The notes below the pieces were generated by a model. The model searched no databases. It was given only the letters and a program-made list of their open reading frames with translations, and was not told the origin of the DNA. This document shows, piece after piece, positions 22,116 through 32,724 of a DNA stretch of 64,000 bases. Position numbers and translations under genes: made by a program. This DNA is from Carettochelys insculpta (taxonomy: Eukaryota > Chordata > Testudines > Carettochelyidae), in NCBI RefSeq assembly GCF_033958435.1, contig NC_134137.1, positions 125,503,501 to 125,567,500 of the forward strand, read 5' to 3'. Position 1 is the stretch's first letter, and every line of letters begins with the position of its first letter.

Positions 22116-22791
22116 TGCTTCCTCTGATACATTCAGAGAACAGGAGATTTCCTTGCTCCAGTATTGGTTCTGATGAATCTTTTGCCCCAGTATGGACAGA
22201 ACCTCTACTGATTCCTGTGTTGCTCAACACTTACTCTCTGGCTTTAAAAGAATTTATATAAAATGTACCGCAAAAATCATTTTAAGATAAGATCATCTCA
22301 CTTCCTGCTCTTTTTTTCAGATGGAAGAATGTAAGAAAGAGAGAAGCATAGATTTGGAGGAGAGCTATACAAGGGAATTGCATTGTGTGTTAAACATTTA
22401 GACATTTCCTATGTCAGTTTGCAGTCACTCAACTCACTTGTCCATACGTATTGATGAGATACTGATTTTTTTTTATATTCCTGCAAAATTAGACCTCCAG
22501 AAACACTGAGCTAGCTTTGAAAATGTCAAAGTAAGGATCAGAAAAGCAGACATGACTATTCAAATCATCCTTACAAAGTTACTACTTGCTTCAAAGAAAA
22601 TATTGTGTATCATTATCATGACTCAGTGGTCTGGATTTAACTCCTACTATGGAATCAGAAGACCAGGGGTCTTAATAAGTTAGGGCCCATTCCCACACAC
22701 ATGCATGTGAATAGGCCTATTTCTCTTCACACAAGAAAAGTTATTCACATGCATAAGCAGTTGCAAGTTTTCTGTTAGCAGGAACCTAAGC
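22116..22791. other. No gene or recognised repeat
   Basis: AT-rich; a polypyrimidine run ending in cag at 22308-22320 looks like a splice acceptor, but no open frame follows it. Confidence 0.45.
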
Positions 22792-23052
22792 CAGGTTTAC
22801 ACTAGAATCTTTTGCTGTTACAGCAATGATATTTAGGGATGTGACTTTTATTTTTAACAGCATTTTAACAACAAGTGTAGGTGCAGTTACACTGGCATAC
22901 AAGTACTTTTGCCCATATAGCTTATTTGGTATGCTGAATCTGGTATAAGACATAATGTTTAAAGCACTCTTTTGCCAAGAAAGCTAGGGTGGCATGCTGA
23001 TATAACTATCCCACTGTAGCTATAACGGCAAACCTCTTCTTGTGTTGACCTG
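22792..23052. mobile_element. MITE with ACACTAGAA-type terminal repeats
   Basis: Left end CAGGTTTACACTAGAA and inverted right end CAGGTCAACACAAGAAG match at 11 of 16 positions or better. No clear target duplication. The interior is AT-rich and non-coding. Probably another Harbinger-type MITE. Confidence 0.55.
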
Positions 23053-23169
23053 ATCTAAGTTGAATCACAACTCAAAGTCTTAAAGCATGTGTGAGGGTGT
23101 GAAGATAAATGCTCCATGCAACTGTCAGAAGAGCTAGAAGAAACAATAGTCCAAGAACCAAGAATATAC

Positions 23170-24600
23170 AAAGATAAAATGGGAATTAACGGCTGGACAA
23201 GAGCATCAAAGAGAAGGACTTACGGATGATAATGGATGATGTAGTGAATGGATAACAAAATGCAATACAGCCACAAATAAGACAAATGCTACACTGAGTT
23301 ATCTTAATTAGAGTCTAGTGAGTAACACAAGGGACACAGTTTTTCCACTCTATTTGACTGGCTAGGCCTCATTCAGAGTCCTGCATTCAGTATGGACCTA
23401 CTGCATTTTTCAAAAGATATTGACAAATTATAGAGACTTAAGAGAAGAACATCAAAAATGATGAGGTGTTGAAAATAAGCCTTGGGAGGAATGATACAGA
23501 GAATTGGCTGTGTTCAGTCTTGAGAAGAGAGGGCAAAAAGGAGGCACCGTAACTCTCAAGGCTACGTCTACATGTGAAGCCAACATCGAAATAGGCTATT
23601 TCGATGAATAACGTCTACACGTCCTCCAGGGCTGGCAACGTCGATGTTCAACTTCGACGTTGCGCGGCACCACATCGAAATAGGCGCTGCGAGGGTACGT
23701 CTACACGCCAAAGTAGCACACATCAAAATAAGGGTGCCAGGCACAGCTGCAGACAGGGTCACAGGGCGGACTCAACAGCAAGCCGCTCCCTTAAAGGGCC
23801 CCTCCCAGACACAGTTGCACTAAACACCACAAGATCCACAGAGCCGACAACTGGTTGCAGACCCTGTGCCTGCAGCATGGATCCCCAGCTGCCGCAGCAG
23901 CAGCCAGAAGCCCTGGGCTAAGGGCTGCTGCCCACGGTGACCATAGAGCCCCGCAGGGGCTGGAGAGAGAGCATCTCTCAACCCCCCAGCTGATGGCCGC
24001 CATGGAGGACCCGGCAATTTCGACGTTGCGGGACGCGGATCGTCTACACGGTCCCTACTTCAACATTGAACGTCGAAGTAGGGCACTATTCCGATCCCCT
24101 CATGAGGTTAGCGACTTCGACGTCTCGCCGCCTAACGTCGAAGTTAACTTCGAAATAGCGCCCGACGCGTGTAGCCGCGACGGGCGCTATTTCGAAGTTA
24201 GTGCCACTACTTCGAAGTAGCGTGCACGTGTAGACACAGCTAACAGCTGTTTAAAGGGATGATACAAAGAGGACAGGGACCAATTATTCTCATTAGTCAA
24301 TGGGGACACACAAGAAGTAACGGGCTTCAGCTACAACATAGAACATATAAGTTAAACGTTAGGAAAAACTCCGTAACTGTAAGAACAATCAGGTCATGGA
24401 GCAAGCTGCCAAGGGATTTTCCAGAATCACTATCACTGGCGACGTTAAGGCTAGATTTAAAGCCAATCTATCAGGAATGGTTTACCATTAATGAAATAAA
24501 TCCTAGCATAGTATGGGAGGGAAATTAGAGCCAGACTGAGCTAAATGACCCAGTAGATGTTTCTTTGCTGGTAAACGAGTCTATGACCCTGTGCAGTACA
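23170..24600 (+). mobile_element. Old CR1 3' end, split by a MITE
   Basis: Left part to 23559 and right part from 24242 together read as the CR1 C-terminal region. The right part has a KLNVRKNSVTVRTIRSWSKLP segment, the same block as [20 protein letters not shown] at 19912-19970. The 682-bp MITE at 23560-24241 interrupts it. Many substitutions show an old copy. Confidence 0.7.
23560..24241 (-). mobile_element. Harbinger deletion derivative (MITE), inverted copy 2
   Basis: Same family as 12089-12782, reverse orientation, with only a small number of substitutions and indels between them. Termini GGCTACGTCTACATGTG and, inverted, AGCTGTGTCTACACGTG. Flanks are caa and aac, an imperfect 3-bp duplication. 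The 121-codon open frame at 23855-24220 is a shadow of the former non-coding and transposase start region, not a gene. Confidence 0.88.
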
Positions 24601-24754
24601 ATCTAAAGTTTAGTTGCTATTCATATTTACATTATACAATCTCTGTATTTGTCTCAAAAAAATTAATGGAGGTGCTTTCTGATCATAAATGAGTATTTAA
24701 AATAACTAACAATTTTAGAAATGGTACCTCATTTTGTGGCATCTGACAAAGTGG

Positions 24755-24870
24755 GTCTTTGCCCACCAAAGATTTATGCTCCAAGATATCTCTTAGTCTA
24801 TAAGGTGCCACTGGACTTCTCATTTTTTTTCGCTGATACAGACTAACACAGCTACCCCTCTGATACTTGT
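24755..24870 (+). repeat. Fragment of the 'gtgggtctttgcccac' dispersed repeat
   Basis: Contains gtgggtctttgcccacc, atgctccaagatatct, ctataaggtgccactggact and acagactaacacagctaccc. The same blocks occur at 33473-33606 (inverted) and 45721-45892. Confidence 0.65.
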
Positions 24871-24994
24871 CACATTTCTAGTGGTCTGGTTGGCTAGTCA
24901 CTCATGGATATGCAAGTATTAGCTGGCAGGTCCCCCTCTTCTCCACTCCTACTCAGAGAAGCAGTCAGCAACACTCCAATCTATTCCGGTCTCA

Positions 24995-25284
24995 ACCTAT
25001 GTCTACACTAGGCAAAGTAAGTTAACCACAGATACACAATTCTAGCTATGACAATTGTGTAGCTAGGATAGATGCATCTACACACAGCTATCTCTACTGG
25101 AGAAGGTTGATGGGAGAGTTTCTCCCATTGACCTCCCTTATTCCTTGCTTCTTGCGAGGACTGCAGGGGTCATCTGCGACCCCTGAGAGGTCAATTTTGC
25201 ACATCCATACAAGATGTGTGAAAATGAATCCCTGGAAGATCAATGCTGAGTGAGTCAATCTTCCAGGATAGTGTTGACATAGCC
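24995..25284. mobile_element. 290-bp Harbinger-type MITE
   Basis: Left ACCTATGTCTACACTAG and inverted right GGCTATGTCAACACTAT termini, with exact 3-bp target duplication tca at 24992-24994 and 25285-25287. Internal tgacccc/ggggtc palindrome near 25165-25185. Non-coding. Confidence 0.8.
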
Positions 25285-28264
25285 TCAGTGTGGTTCTTGA
25301 GGTAAATGTGTGGCTTGCACTTCCCCACTCCACCTTTTGGAAAGTCTCTCTGAGTATGCACAGAATTCTGGCTTTATTCTTTATATATCCCCCAGCAACA
25401 ATAATTTTCCCACACCTAAACAAACTATTAACCTCACATGCCCCTCCTTCCACATGAGATATAAGCAGATAATTGTGTTTTTCTAAAACTGTGAATCTTC
25501 TGCTCATAGTATGACAGTGGTTAAAGTAATCTCTTGAGTGACACATGTTGCCCTACCTCCATGTCACCGGAAGGCAGGACCTACTATATATGCTTGGAAC
25601 TGTTGAGACACCATTAAATCAACCTCCAACAACATATCTAAAAATAAGCACAAATGCCAGTTTCACTATGTAGTATGCTAGCAACTGAATTAATAGTTCA
25701 GTTATGGATAAGAAATTCTTAGTTTTAGAAATGCAAATCAGATTGATATTTCGCCAAACTGCAGTACCAACATACACTGAAAGGAATTTTTTTGTCTTAC
25801 CTTACTTAAATACTAAGTGTCCTCAAGCCACTGCTTTATGCTGTCTGCTGGAATAGACTGGAAATGAAGTAGCTACATGGGCTGCATGCATTGCCATGTT
25901 CTGCCAACTACCATTCCGGTGCCAGCAATAAATTCGCAGACTAAACAGTTTAAAGTTGGCATTCTCATTTGCGATGCTGTACTTATGTTACACTCACAAG
26001 ATTGATTCCCTGAATTCAAAGCATGCTAGCAAATCAATTATTAGAAACACATAATTTTGGATGACAACCATATGTCTATGGCAGATTAATTTGATATTTG
26101 AACAGACAATTTTTCTTATCACCAGAAATTTGTGGTACTATTATAGCAAGAGTAAAGGTCAGTCAGGTATCTGTTCTAAACTGCTCTGCTCAGGAGTTTA
26201 AATTTAGTGCTGGCTCACTCCTGGAAAGCAGATCTTTAACATGGAAAATGCTTTTTAGGAACTGAGGTAAATACTGGTTGTCTATATTTATGTGATGAGA
26301 GAATTTTTTTAAAGAAAGTTTACATGACTTAAGATAAAATTCTTTTCCTTTTATAAAGGCTTTAATTTAAATTTGAATTTGTCCAAGAACTAGTTCACAC
26401 TGTAGCCTAATGGCTTAGGCATTTTGAAAATGGACGAGAGGGAAGTACAATGATTTAAAAATGGACTGCAAAGCAAGCCAAAGAGGGGAAAAAAACGCTT
26501 CACAAGCATTTTTAAATGTGGACTTAATATGCATGTGTAGCAGCTGGAATGACACAATGGACCATAACGGCGCCTTCAGGTTTCTTTCATACTGTATTAT
26601 TCACTCTGTAGTCAGAGTACTAAAAACAATTCAGGGGGGTGGAGAGCCTATATTTTTGCAAACAGCTGCATTTAGACAACAATAGCACAGGCTTTTTTTT
26701 TTTTGTTTGTTTTTTTTTTTTTCATGTGGGAGTTCCAATATAAATATCGGCTTGTTTGATTTAAGTATTGAATGACTAGATGTAAGGGGGTCCATGGGGT
26801 TTAACTCAGAGCAGCGTTTGGCCCAACTGCTAAAAAGCCTTTAAACATGGATTCTGTGTCCAAAGATAACATAGCCTTGCCTTTCATTCTACACCGACCC
26901 AGTTTCTAAATAACACCCTACGTGCTTAAAAAATGTTGCTTAGATAACTGAGTTTGTTTTGTAACACACTGTGTGTTGGATTTATGGGCAATTGTATCTG
27001 ATTTATGAAATCTACTTCTGCACACTCTAACCTCATCTACTACAAGTATTTGTGCTATAAAAGGACTACGCAGGTACTGCCATTAGGAAAGACCATGTGA
27101 CTTTAATTATTTATGAATTAACATGTCACACATATGAAGCTTTGCGACAAGCACATTTCCCAGCTGCACAGTTTGTGACTTGTGATTTTCCTAAATAGAA
27201 CAGATGAAATAACGACTCTCTCTCATTCCCTCTGTTTTTTCTCTTGTCTATTGGTTGATTTACTTGCCATGACTCTGGAAACATACAGACAGGTAGAAAT
27301 TCGTACAGAGACGTTTATCATACACAGAGTGTAAATTAAACATGCCATTTCTTTATCAGCTGTGATAATAAACACTTGATGCCAGAATATATTGTCCCAC
27401 AAGTGATACTATCATTGTTTATTAAATCTCATTTTGATTTTAGTGATGCAAAAAATAATTGCATGTCTAATGTAAAATTACAGAATGCCAATGTAATACT
27501 ACAGTAAAATCCTACAAATGAAGGGTTTTACTTTAAATACCAACATGACAAAATGCTTAGTTTAAAGCATTAACTTTATTTATTCTTTTAGGGCTAACTA
27601 ACAATTTGATTGATATTACCAAATGCATACTTGTTTGCTTTGTCCTGGAGACTTAAAAGTCAAGTTGAAATTAAGCTCAGATGGCTTAATTGATGGCATA
27701 AACATAAGGGCAAAAATATATGCAGAATACATATGGCTGTACCATCTGATGCAGTACAGCAGAGAGAGATATATACATACATATATTTATTTAGCTGCTA
27801 GCTGGGCATGTAAATTGAGATTAAATCCCATTTTTAAGAATGACCTGAGATAATCAAATGCATATAAATAAACAATAAACCCAGATAAGACCCAAAATAA
27901 CATCAATTACAACAACTTCTAGTTATCATGAGGTATTGTCTCGGTTCCATCTTAAAAAAAGAAAAGCTCCTAATTGTTCTTAAATCAACTGGTAACTGAT
28001 TCCGCACTTGTGTAGCCTGGAAACAAAAAGCTTTTTGTCCCTAGTTTGTATTCATTCTGGGATATGATAGTTCCAGAGACCAAATAAAGTGTAATATGCA
28101 AGCTGCTTTGGGTGTGACTGTAGCAGGTTGAAATAGCGAAAACTAACTGACACAGTACTCTAATTACTATTTTGCATACTTTTCAAAAGTATATGGCATT
28201 AAAAAAAAACACCAATAGCAAAAATTCTGATGTGATGTTCACATTGCAATGGTTTTGATCCATG
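25285..28264. other. About 3 kb of single-copy-looking AT-rich DNA
   Basis: No transposon terminus, CR1 block or long frame is visible. The stretch 26950-27500 has the texture of unique, constrained DNA: homeobox-like taattatttatgaattaac and few CpG-decay signs. That reading is only an impression. No splice-framed open exon is supported. Confidence 0.45.
26693..26722. repeat. Poly-T tract
   Basis: Two T runs separated by gtttg. Simple repeat. Confidence 0.8.
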
Positions 28265-28690
28265 TAGGGTGCAGCTGAAATCTATGGAATTTTGTACAGA
28301 GTTCAGAGGCTATACCACAAACTTCTTAACATCCGCTACACGGCATGTATTAGTAACGAAGAGGTCAGAAACATCATCAACTCAGCAATAGGACCTCATC
28401 ACGACCTATTATCCAGAGTGAAAAAGAGCAAACTAAGATGGTATGGACATGCGACGAGATCATCAGGCCTGTCCTAGACGATACTGCAAGGCACAGTCAA
28501 TGGCAAAAGGAGAAGTGGCAGACAGAAAAAGCAATGGATAGACTACATTAAAGAATGGACAGGGATGAGCTTTGCCGCAACTCAAGAATTGTCACATGAC
28601 AGTCAAAGATGGAGTGACAGTATAAAGAACATTGTCATGAAGGTGCCCCAACGACCTCAGTCAAGGGACTGATGATGCTGATGCTGATGA
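28265..28690 (+). mobile_element. RTE-like non-LTR retrotransposon 3' end
   Basis: Translation from 28292 reads HKLLNIRYTACISNEEV, then LLSRVKKSKLRWYGHATRSS and, after a stop, GRQKKQWIDYIKEWTGM. These are the C-terminal blocks (NEEVR, KLRWYGH, GRQKKRW) of RTE-class ORFs. The tail ends in gatgatgctgatgctgatga, the trinucleotide tail typical of RTE elements. The upstream RT is missing. The clade could also be another non-LTR group with the same C-terminus. Confidence 0.65.
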
Positions 28691-29188
28691 CCATGCATGA
28701 CAGTCATGCCTGGAACATATTGCATGGACCATGCTTATGCAAATAAGCTTTTAGGAGCTTGATAAGTGGCCTGTTTCAGTGATCTATATATTGCCTTCCC
28801 AGTCCACCATAAATATCAAATGGCGTGGGAGATCGCACAGTCCGAGAGTCCAAAACACAGCAGACATACTGTATTTCCACTGTATAGGCAGAAAAAGAGA
28901 AGCCTGGCCAAGGTCCAGAAGGCTAGATACCAGAATGATGGGAGCCTCAGAAAGGCTTAAGCCATCAAGGAACAAGACTGTAGCCCCACTGTATGCCACA
29001 GAGCAAAGCTATCAGCAGCGTTGCTTGTGAAGGAAATTATAATATTCTGTTAATCAGGACTGGCGTAGTAAGCCCAGGAATGACAGAGAAGCATTAAAGA
29101 AATTCTGTTTTCCAAGGGCAGATGAACTGTGAATGATCTTTGAGGGAATAAAGGATGGATGTGAGTGGACGTCCACCAAGTATGTCAG
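28691..29188. other. No gene or recognised repeat
   Basis: Nothing beyond short frames is visible. Confidence 0.4.
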
Positions 29189-29245
29189 CTAGGGGTTCTC
29201 AAACTGGTAATCATGAACCGTCAGGGGGTCTTGAGGTTATAATGT
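29189..29245 (+). mobile_element. hAT-like terminal fragment
   Basis: The word gggttctcaaactgg with a following gaaccg is a typical start of Charlie-type hAT elements. A second candidate terminus, CAGTGGCCAACAGACAG, is at 29253. Either could be the left end of the hAT remnant whose transposase lies at 30870-32520. Confidence 0.4.
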
Positions 29246-29744
29246 GGTGCAGCAGTGGCCAACAGACAGCTCTTGAGCTGCATGTAGCTCTCTGATCAGT
29301 CACATGTGGCTCTCTCAAAGCCGAAGCACATCTGCTTGATGCGGCTCTCATCGGAGGAGGAGGGGAAACAGGAAATGACATCATCACACAGAGACTAGGC
29401 TCCTAGTGCATGTCAGGCCCCCCCCTCCTTTCTGGGGAGCTGGACTCCTAGCGCAAATCAGCCCCCACTATGCCCACTTCTCACCCCTGTCCAGCTTTCC
29501 TGCTGCCCCCATTACCCCCTCCCTACCCCAGGGGAGTGCCCCCAGCCTACCCCGCCGCAGAGCTCCATTAGAATAAATATTTCTATTTGGGGTTTTTATT
29601 TGTACTGGTGGTGCACCATAAGAAATTTCAACTTGCCCAAAATAAAATTCAATGCACCCAAGAGTAGATGTTGGAGGAAACACTGCCCCAACATTTGTTG
29701 AACCCTCCCTTACACCTGCGGCTCTGTGCCTGCAGGGCGGCTTG

Positions 29745-30340
29745 CTGAGCTGTGTGTGTGGAAGGGGTTTGTGTGTAGCTGCAGTGTGTGTGTGGGGGGG
29801 TAGGTGGGAGTGTGCTTACAAGAGGGGGTATGTGTGTAGGGAGCTGAGGATGTTTCCTCAGGTGTCCACATGGAGTATGTGTGTGCGTGGGAGCTGGCGG
29901 TGTACCTGCACAGTGTGTTTGTGGTGGCAGGGTTTACTGGCTTGTCTGAGCCTAGGGATGTGTGTGTGTGAGCTGTGTGTGCTTGTGGTGTGTGTATGTT
30001 TTTGTGTGTGAGCTGGTAATGTGAACGTCTGTGAGAGCTGAGAGTATGTCCATGGCGTGAGTGCATGAGGGAGCTGGGAGCTTCCCCGTCTTGGGTTGTG
30101 GGGAGTGTGCCCACTGCGTGTGTTGGGGTGACGTGTATGGTCACTGAGTGTGCCTTTGAGGGGTGCAGGAATGCATGGGGAGTGAGAGCATGCCTCCAAT
30201 GTGCGCATGTGCATTGGCAGACTGTGGCCCCAATGTCTGAGTGCCTGCGGTCTGGGGTGGTAGCGGGGAGGGATGGTGTGTACCCGTGGTGCGTGCAGGT
30301 CGAGGGGAGTGTGCCTGCTGCGTGTATGTGCTATATACAC
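29745..30340 (+). repeat. GT-rich degenerate minisatellite
   Basis: About 600 bp of tgtgtgtg blocks spaced by gagctg or gcctgc words, with a loose repeat of about 50-60 bp. Long open frames on both strands are a result of its composition. It has Z-DNA potential. The element that contains it is not known. Confidence 0.7.
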
Positions 30341-30587
30341 TCCCTGCAAAGAGAGACTACTCTTACTGTCATGCCTCTGTCTGGTGAGGAGACTCTTAGC
30401 AACATCTGACTTAGGTTTTTTATAGTTAACATAACTGTCTTCCCTAAATATGGGAGGAAAATGTAATTACAAGCAAAAATATAAGGAAGAAAACAGAACT
30501 TTTGTGGCAGAGTGGGAGATTCAATTTGAGAAATTGAGCAATGGTAAACCACTGTGTTTGATACGTTGTGATTGATTGGGACACTTT

Positions 30588-30846
30588 GGGTGTGTCTACG
30601 CTAGGAACTAACTTTGAAGTTAACTTTGAAGTTATGCACTACATCGAAGTAGCCAGCAGAGAGTCTATGCACATTTTCCGTTACTTCGAAGTCCTTACTG
30701 TATTCCCGTGAATGGAGTAGTGCCCTACTTTGAAGTTTAACTTCGAAGTAGGGTGTGTGTAGATGCTCTACTTCCAAGTTGCTTATGTTGAAATTGTACT
30801 TCAACATAAGCAACTTCAAAGTTATTTTTGTAGTGTAGACACAGCC
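30588..30846. mobile_element. 259-bp Harbinger-type MITE of the TTCGAA group
   Basis: Termini GGGTGTGTCTACGCTAG and, inverted, GGCTGTGTCTACACTAC; flanks ttt and ttc. The interior is full of aactttgaagtt, acttcgaagt and aacttcaaagtt words, most with CpG decay. Non-coding. Confidence 0.75.
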
Positions 30847-30869
30847 TTCTAATCTACAGCACCATTTCA

Positions 30870-32520
30870 CCATACACCCTGATAACAATGATCCGGAATT
30901 TCTGAAAGGTACTCCACTCACACAAGCTCAAAACTTTGAAAAGCCAATTTGAAAAACAGACTCAAGTGTTCAGTAAACTTAACAAGCCACCTCGAACTGT
31001 CACACTTGCCTCTTATTGAGTGGCCTGGAACATAGCTCATGCTAATAAACCTTTTGTTAAGAAATTCCTCACAGATGTTATTTCCATCATGTCTCTGGGC
31101 AAACAAAAATCTGAAAAGAAAAATTTCAGACATTCGAATCTCGTGCCACACCAATGAACACAGAGTTTCCGATATAAACAAAGCCATGAATGAATCACAG
31201 TTGTATTTGGAACTTCAGAAATGAGAGTACCTCAGCATTGATCTGCATGAGTCATGTGATATCAGGACAAACTGCTCTTAGCAATATTTGTACAGACTGT
31301 CTCAGATGCTTGTGTAGTCAACAATGAATTCCTGGGTATTGGCATCAATGTGAAAGAAGCACTGCTGCAAAAACAAAGCTTTCCTTTGCAGAAACTTACC
31401 ACTATTTCAATGGATGGGGCTAGATCTATGCTTGGTTCTGCAAACAGATTTGTGGGGTTACATAAGGCTGAAGAATTGCTTCCCTGATTTTTGGACATTT
31501 CACTACATCATTAATCAGAAGCAATAGGAGTTGAAAAAGCCAAACTTAGACAATGTCATGAAACCCATGCTGGAAATTGTCAATTACATTCGCACAAATG
31601 TTCTTCACCGCAGACAATTCGAGATTTTTTTTGATGAGCTCAAGGCAGACCTTCCTGGAGACATGCCACTTCTCTGTACTGTGAGAGATGGCTTTCAAGA
31701 GGTGACGTGATGTCCCGTTTTCTTGAGCTGCTGGGATGCTGTGAAATTGTTCATGGATGAGAAGCACAAGGATTATCCTGAGCTTTCAGACCCCCATGGG
31801 CTTTGGATCTGGTATTTCTTGTGGACATGCTGTGTCGTTTGGACAAACTGAACCTGGAGTTTAAAAGTAAATTAAAGTTGCTGCCTGACCTTGTGAAAAG
31901 TGTGTTTGCGTGCGCAAACAAACTCAAGCTGTTCTGAACACAACCTCAAAGGGGAGAACTAGCACATTTTCCTTGAGTGTTACAAACAAATGAACAAGCG
32001 GTGGAGGCCTTGAAAAGGAGCACAACATGATATGCAGCATTGCTTGAAAAACCTGAGGAAGCTTTTGAGGAAAGATTTTGTGATCTACAGCTGAAAGGCC
32101 TCAGATTAAATTCCTCGTTGACCCTTTCACTGCTAGTCTGGGTGCTGAAAGGCCCCGTTGCTCACAGATAAAGCAGTCGTGGAACTTGAGATAATTGGAC
32201 TCTCTGGGGACAACAGGCTGAAGACTTTCTAAAAGAAGGAACCTTTGAGTTCTGGAAAACTGTGCTGATCGATAAATATCCCAACATCAAATGGGCTGCA
32301 CTCCAACTGCTATCGTTGTTTGGTTCAACATATGTTTGTGAGTCATTTTTTTTCAATGCTGAAACATGTGAAATGAATGCATCAATCTGTTCTGATGCAT
32401 ATGTGAAGGAATTACTTTGAGTGGCCTCAAATGAATAAAAGCCAGAGATAAAGAGGATTGTTAACAAGGTTTGCCAAAAGTCCCACTGAGATAAAAACCA
32501 CACCTTACAAGGTAAAGAAA
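30870..32520 (+). pseudogene. hAT (Charlie-like) transposase remnant
   Basis: A decayed hAT transposase related to the ZBED/GTF2IRD2 type. Recognisable in broken frames are: YKVAWHIAHAKKPF-like N-terminal residues (about 30985-31060), SLGKQKSEKK, TISMDGARSMLGSANRFVGLHK (31405-31470; the catalytic DGA), an RDVMSRFLELL-type block (31710), LDKLNLEFKSKLKLLPDLV (31840), a C-terminal dimerisation block with YPNIKWAALQLLSLFGSTYVCESFF (32275-32360, in part) and a final KRIVNKVCQKSH. There are more than ten stops and shifts, so it is an old inactive copy. It lacks any visible BED zinc finger. The TIR pair CAGTG at 29253 and 32724 is a possible element boundary but is unsupported by a clear 8-bp duplication. 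Confidence 0.72.
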
Positions 32521-32724
32521 AAACACCCACTTTTGTCCCATTGTATATCTTTTGAATAATTAGTTACTACTGTAAAGTTTGAAGTATTATAGCCATTAAA
32601 GTTGTATAATTTAATATTATAAAATAATAAGGTTGCATAATAAATATTATTATATGCCTCCAGCTCTTTGCAGCACCCATGGGTCCTTTTCAGCTCTTGG
32701 CTTGTTACAGGTTAGCCCACACTG

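Noticed and set aside
22308..22330. Polypyrimidine tract with cag resembling a splice acceptor
   Set aside because: The bases after it hit stops in all frames within a short distance, and no matching donor or exon was found.
29652..30409. Cysteine- and histidine-rich frames on both strands
   Set aside because: Produced by the GT/CA tandem tract; no family.
29253..32724. CAGTG...CACTG pair as certain ends of the hAT element
   Set aside because: Only five terminal bases match clearly, and the 8-base flanks (tggtgcag and tagtggat) do not form a duplication, so the boundary is left open.
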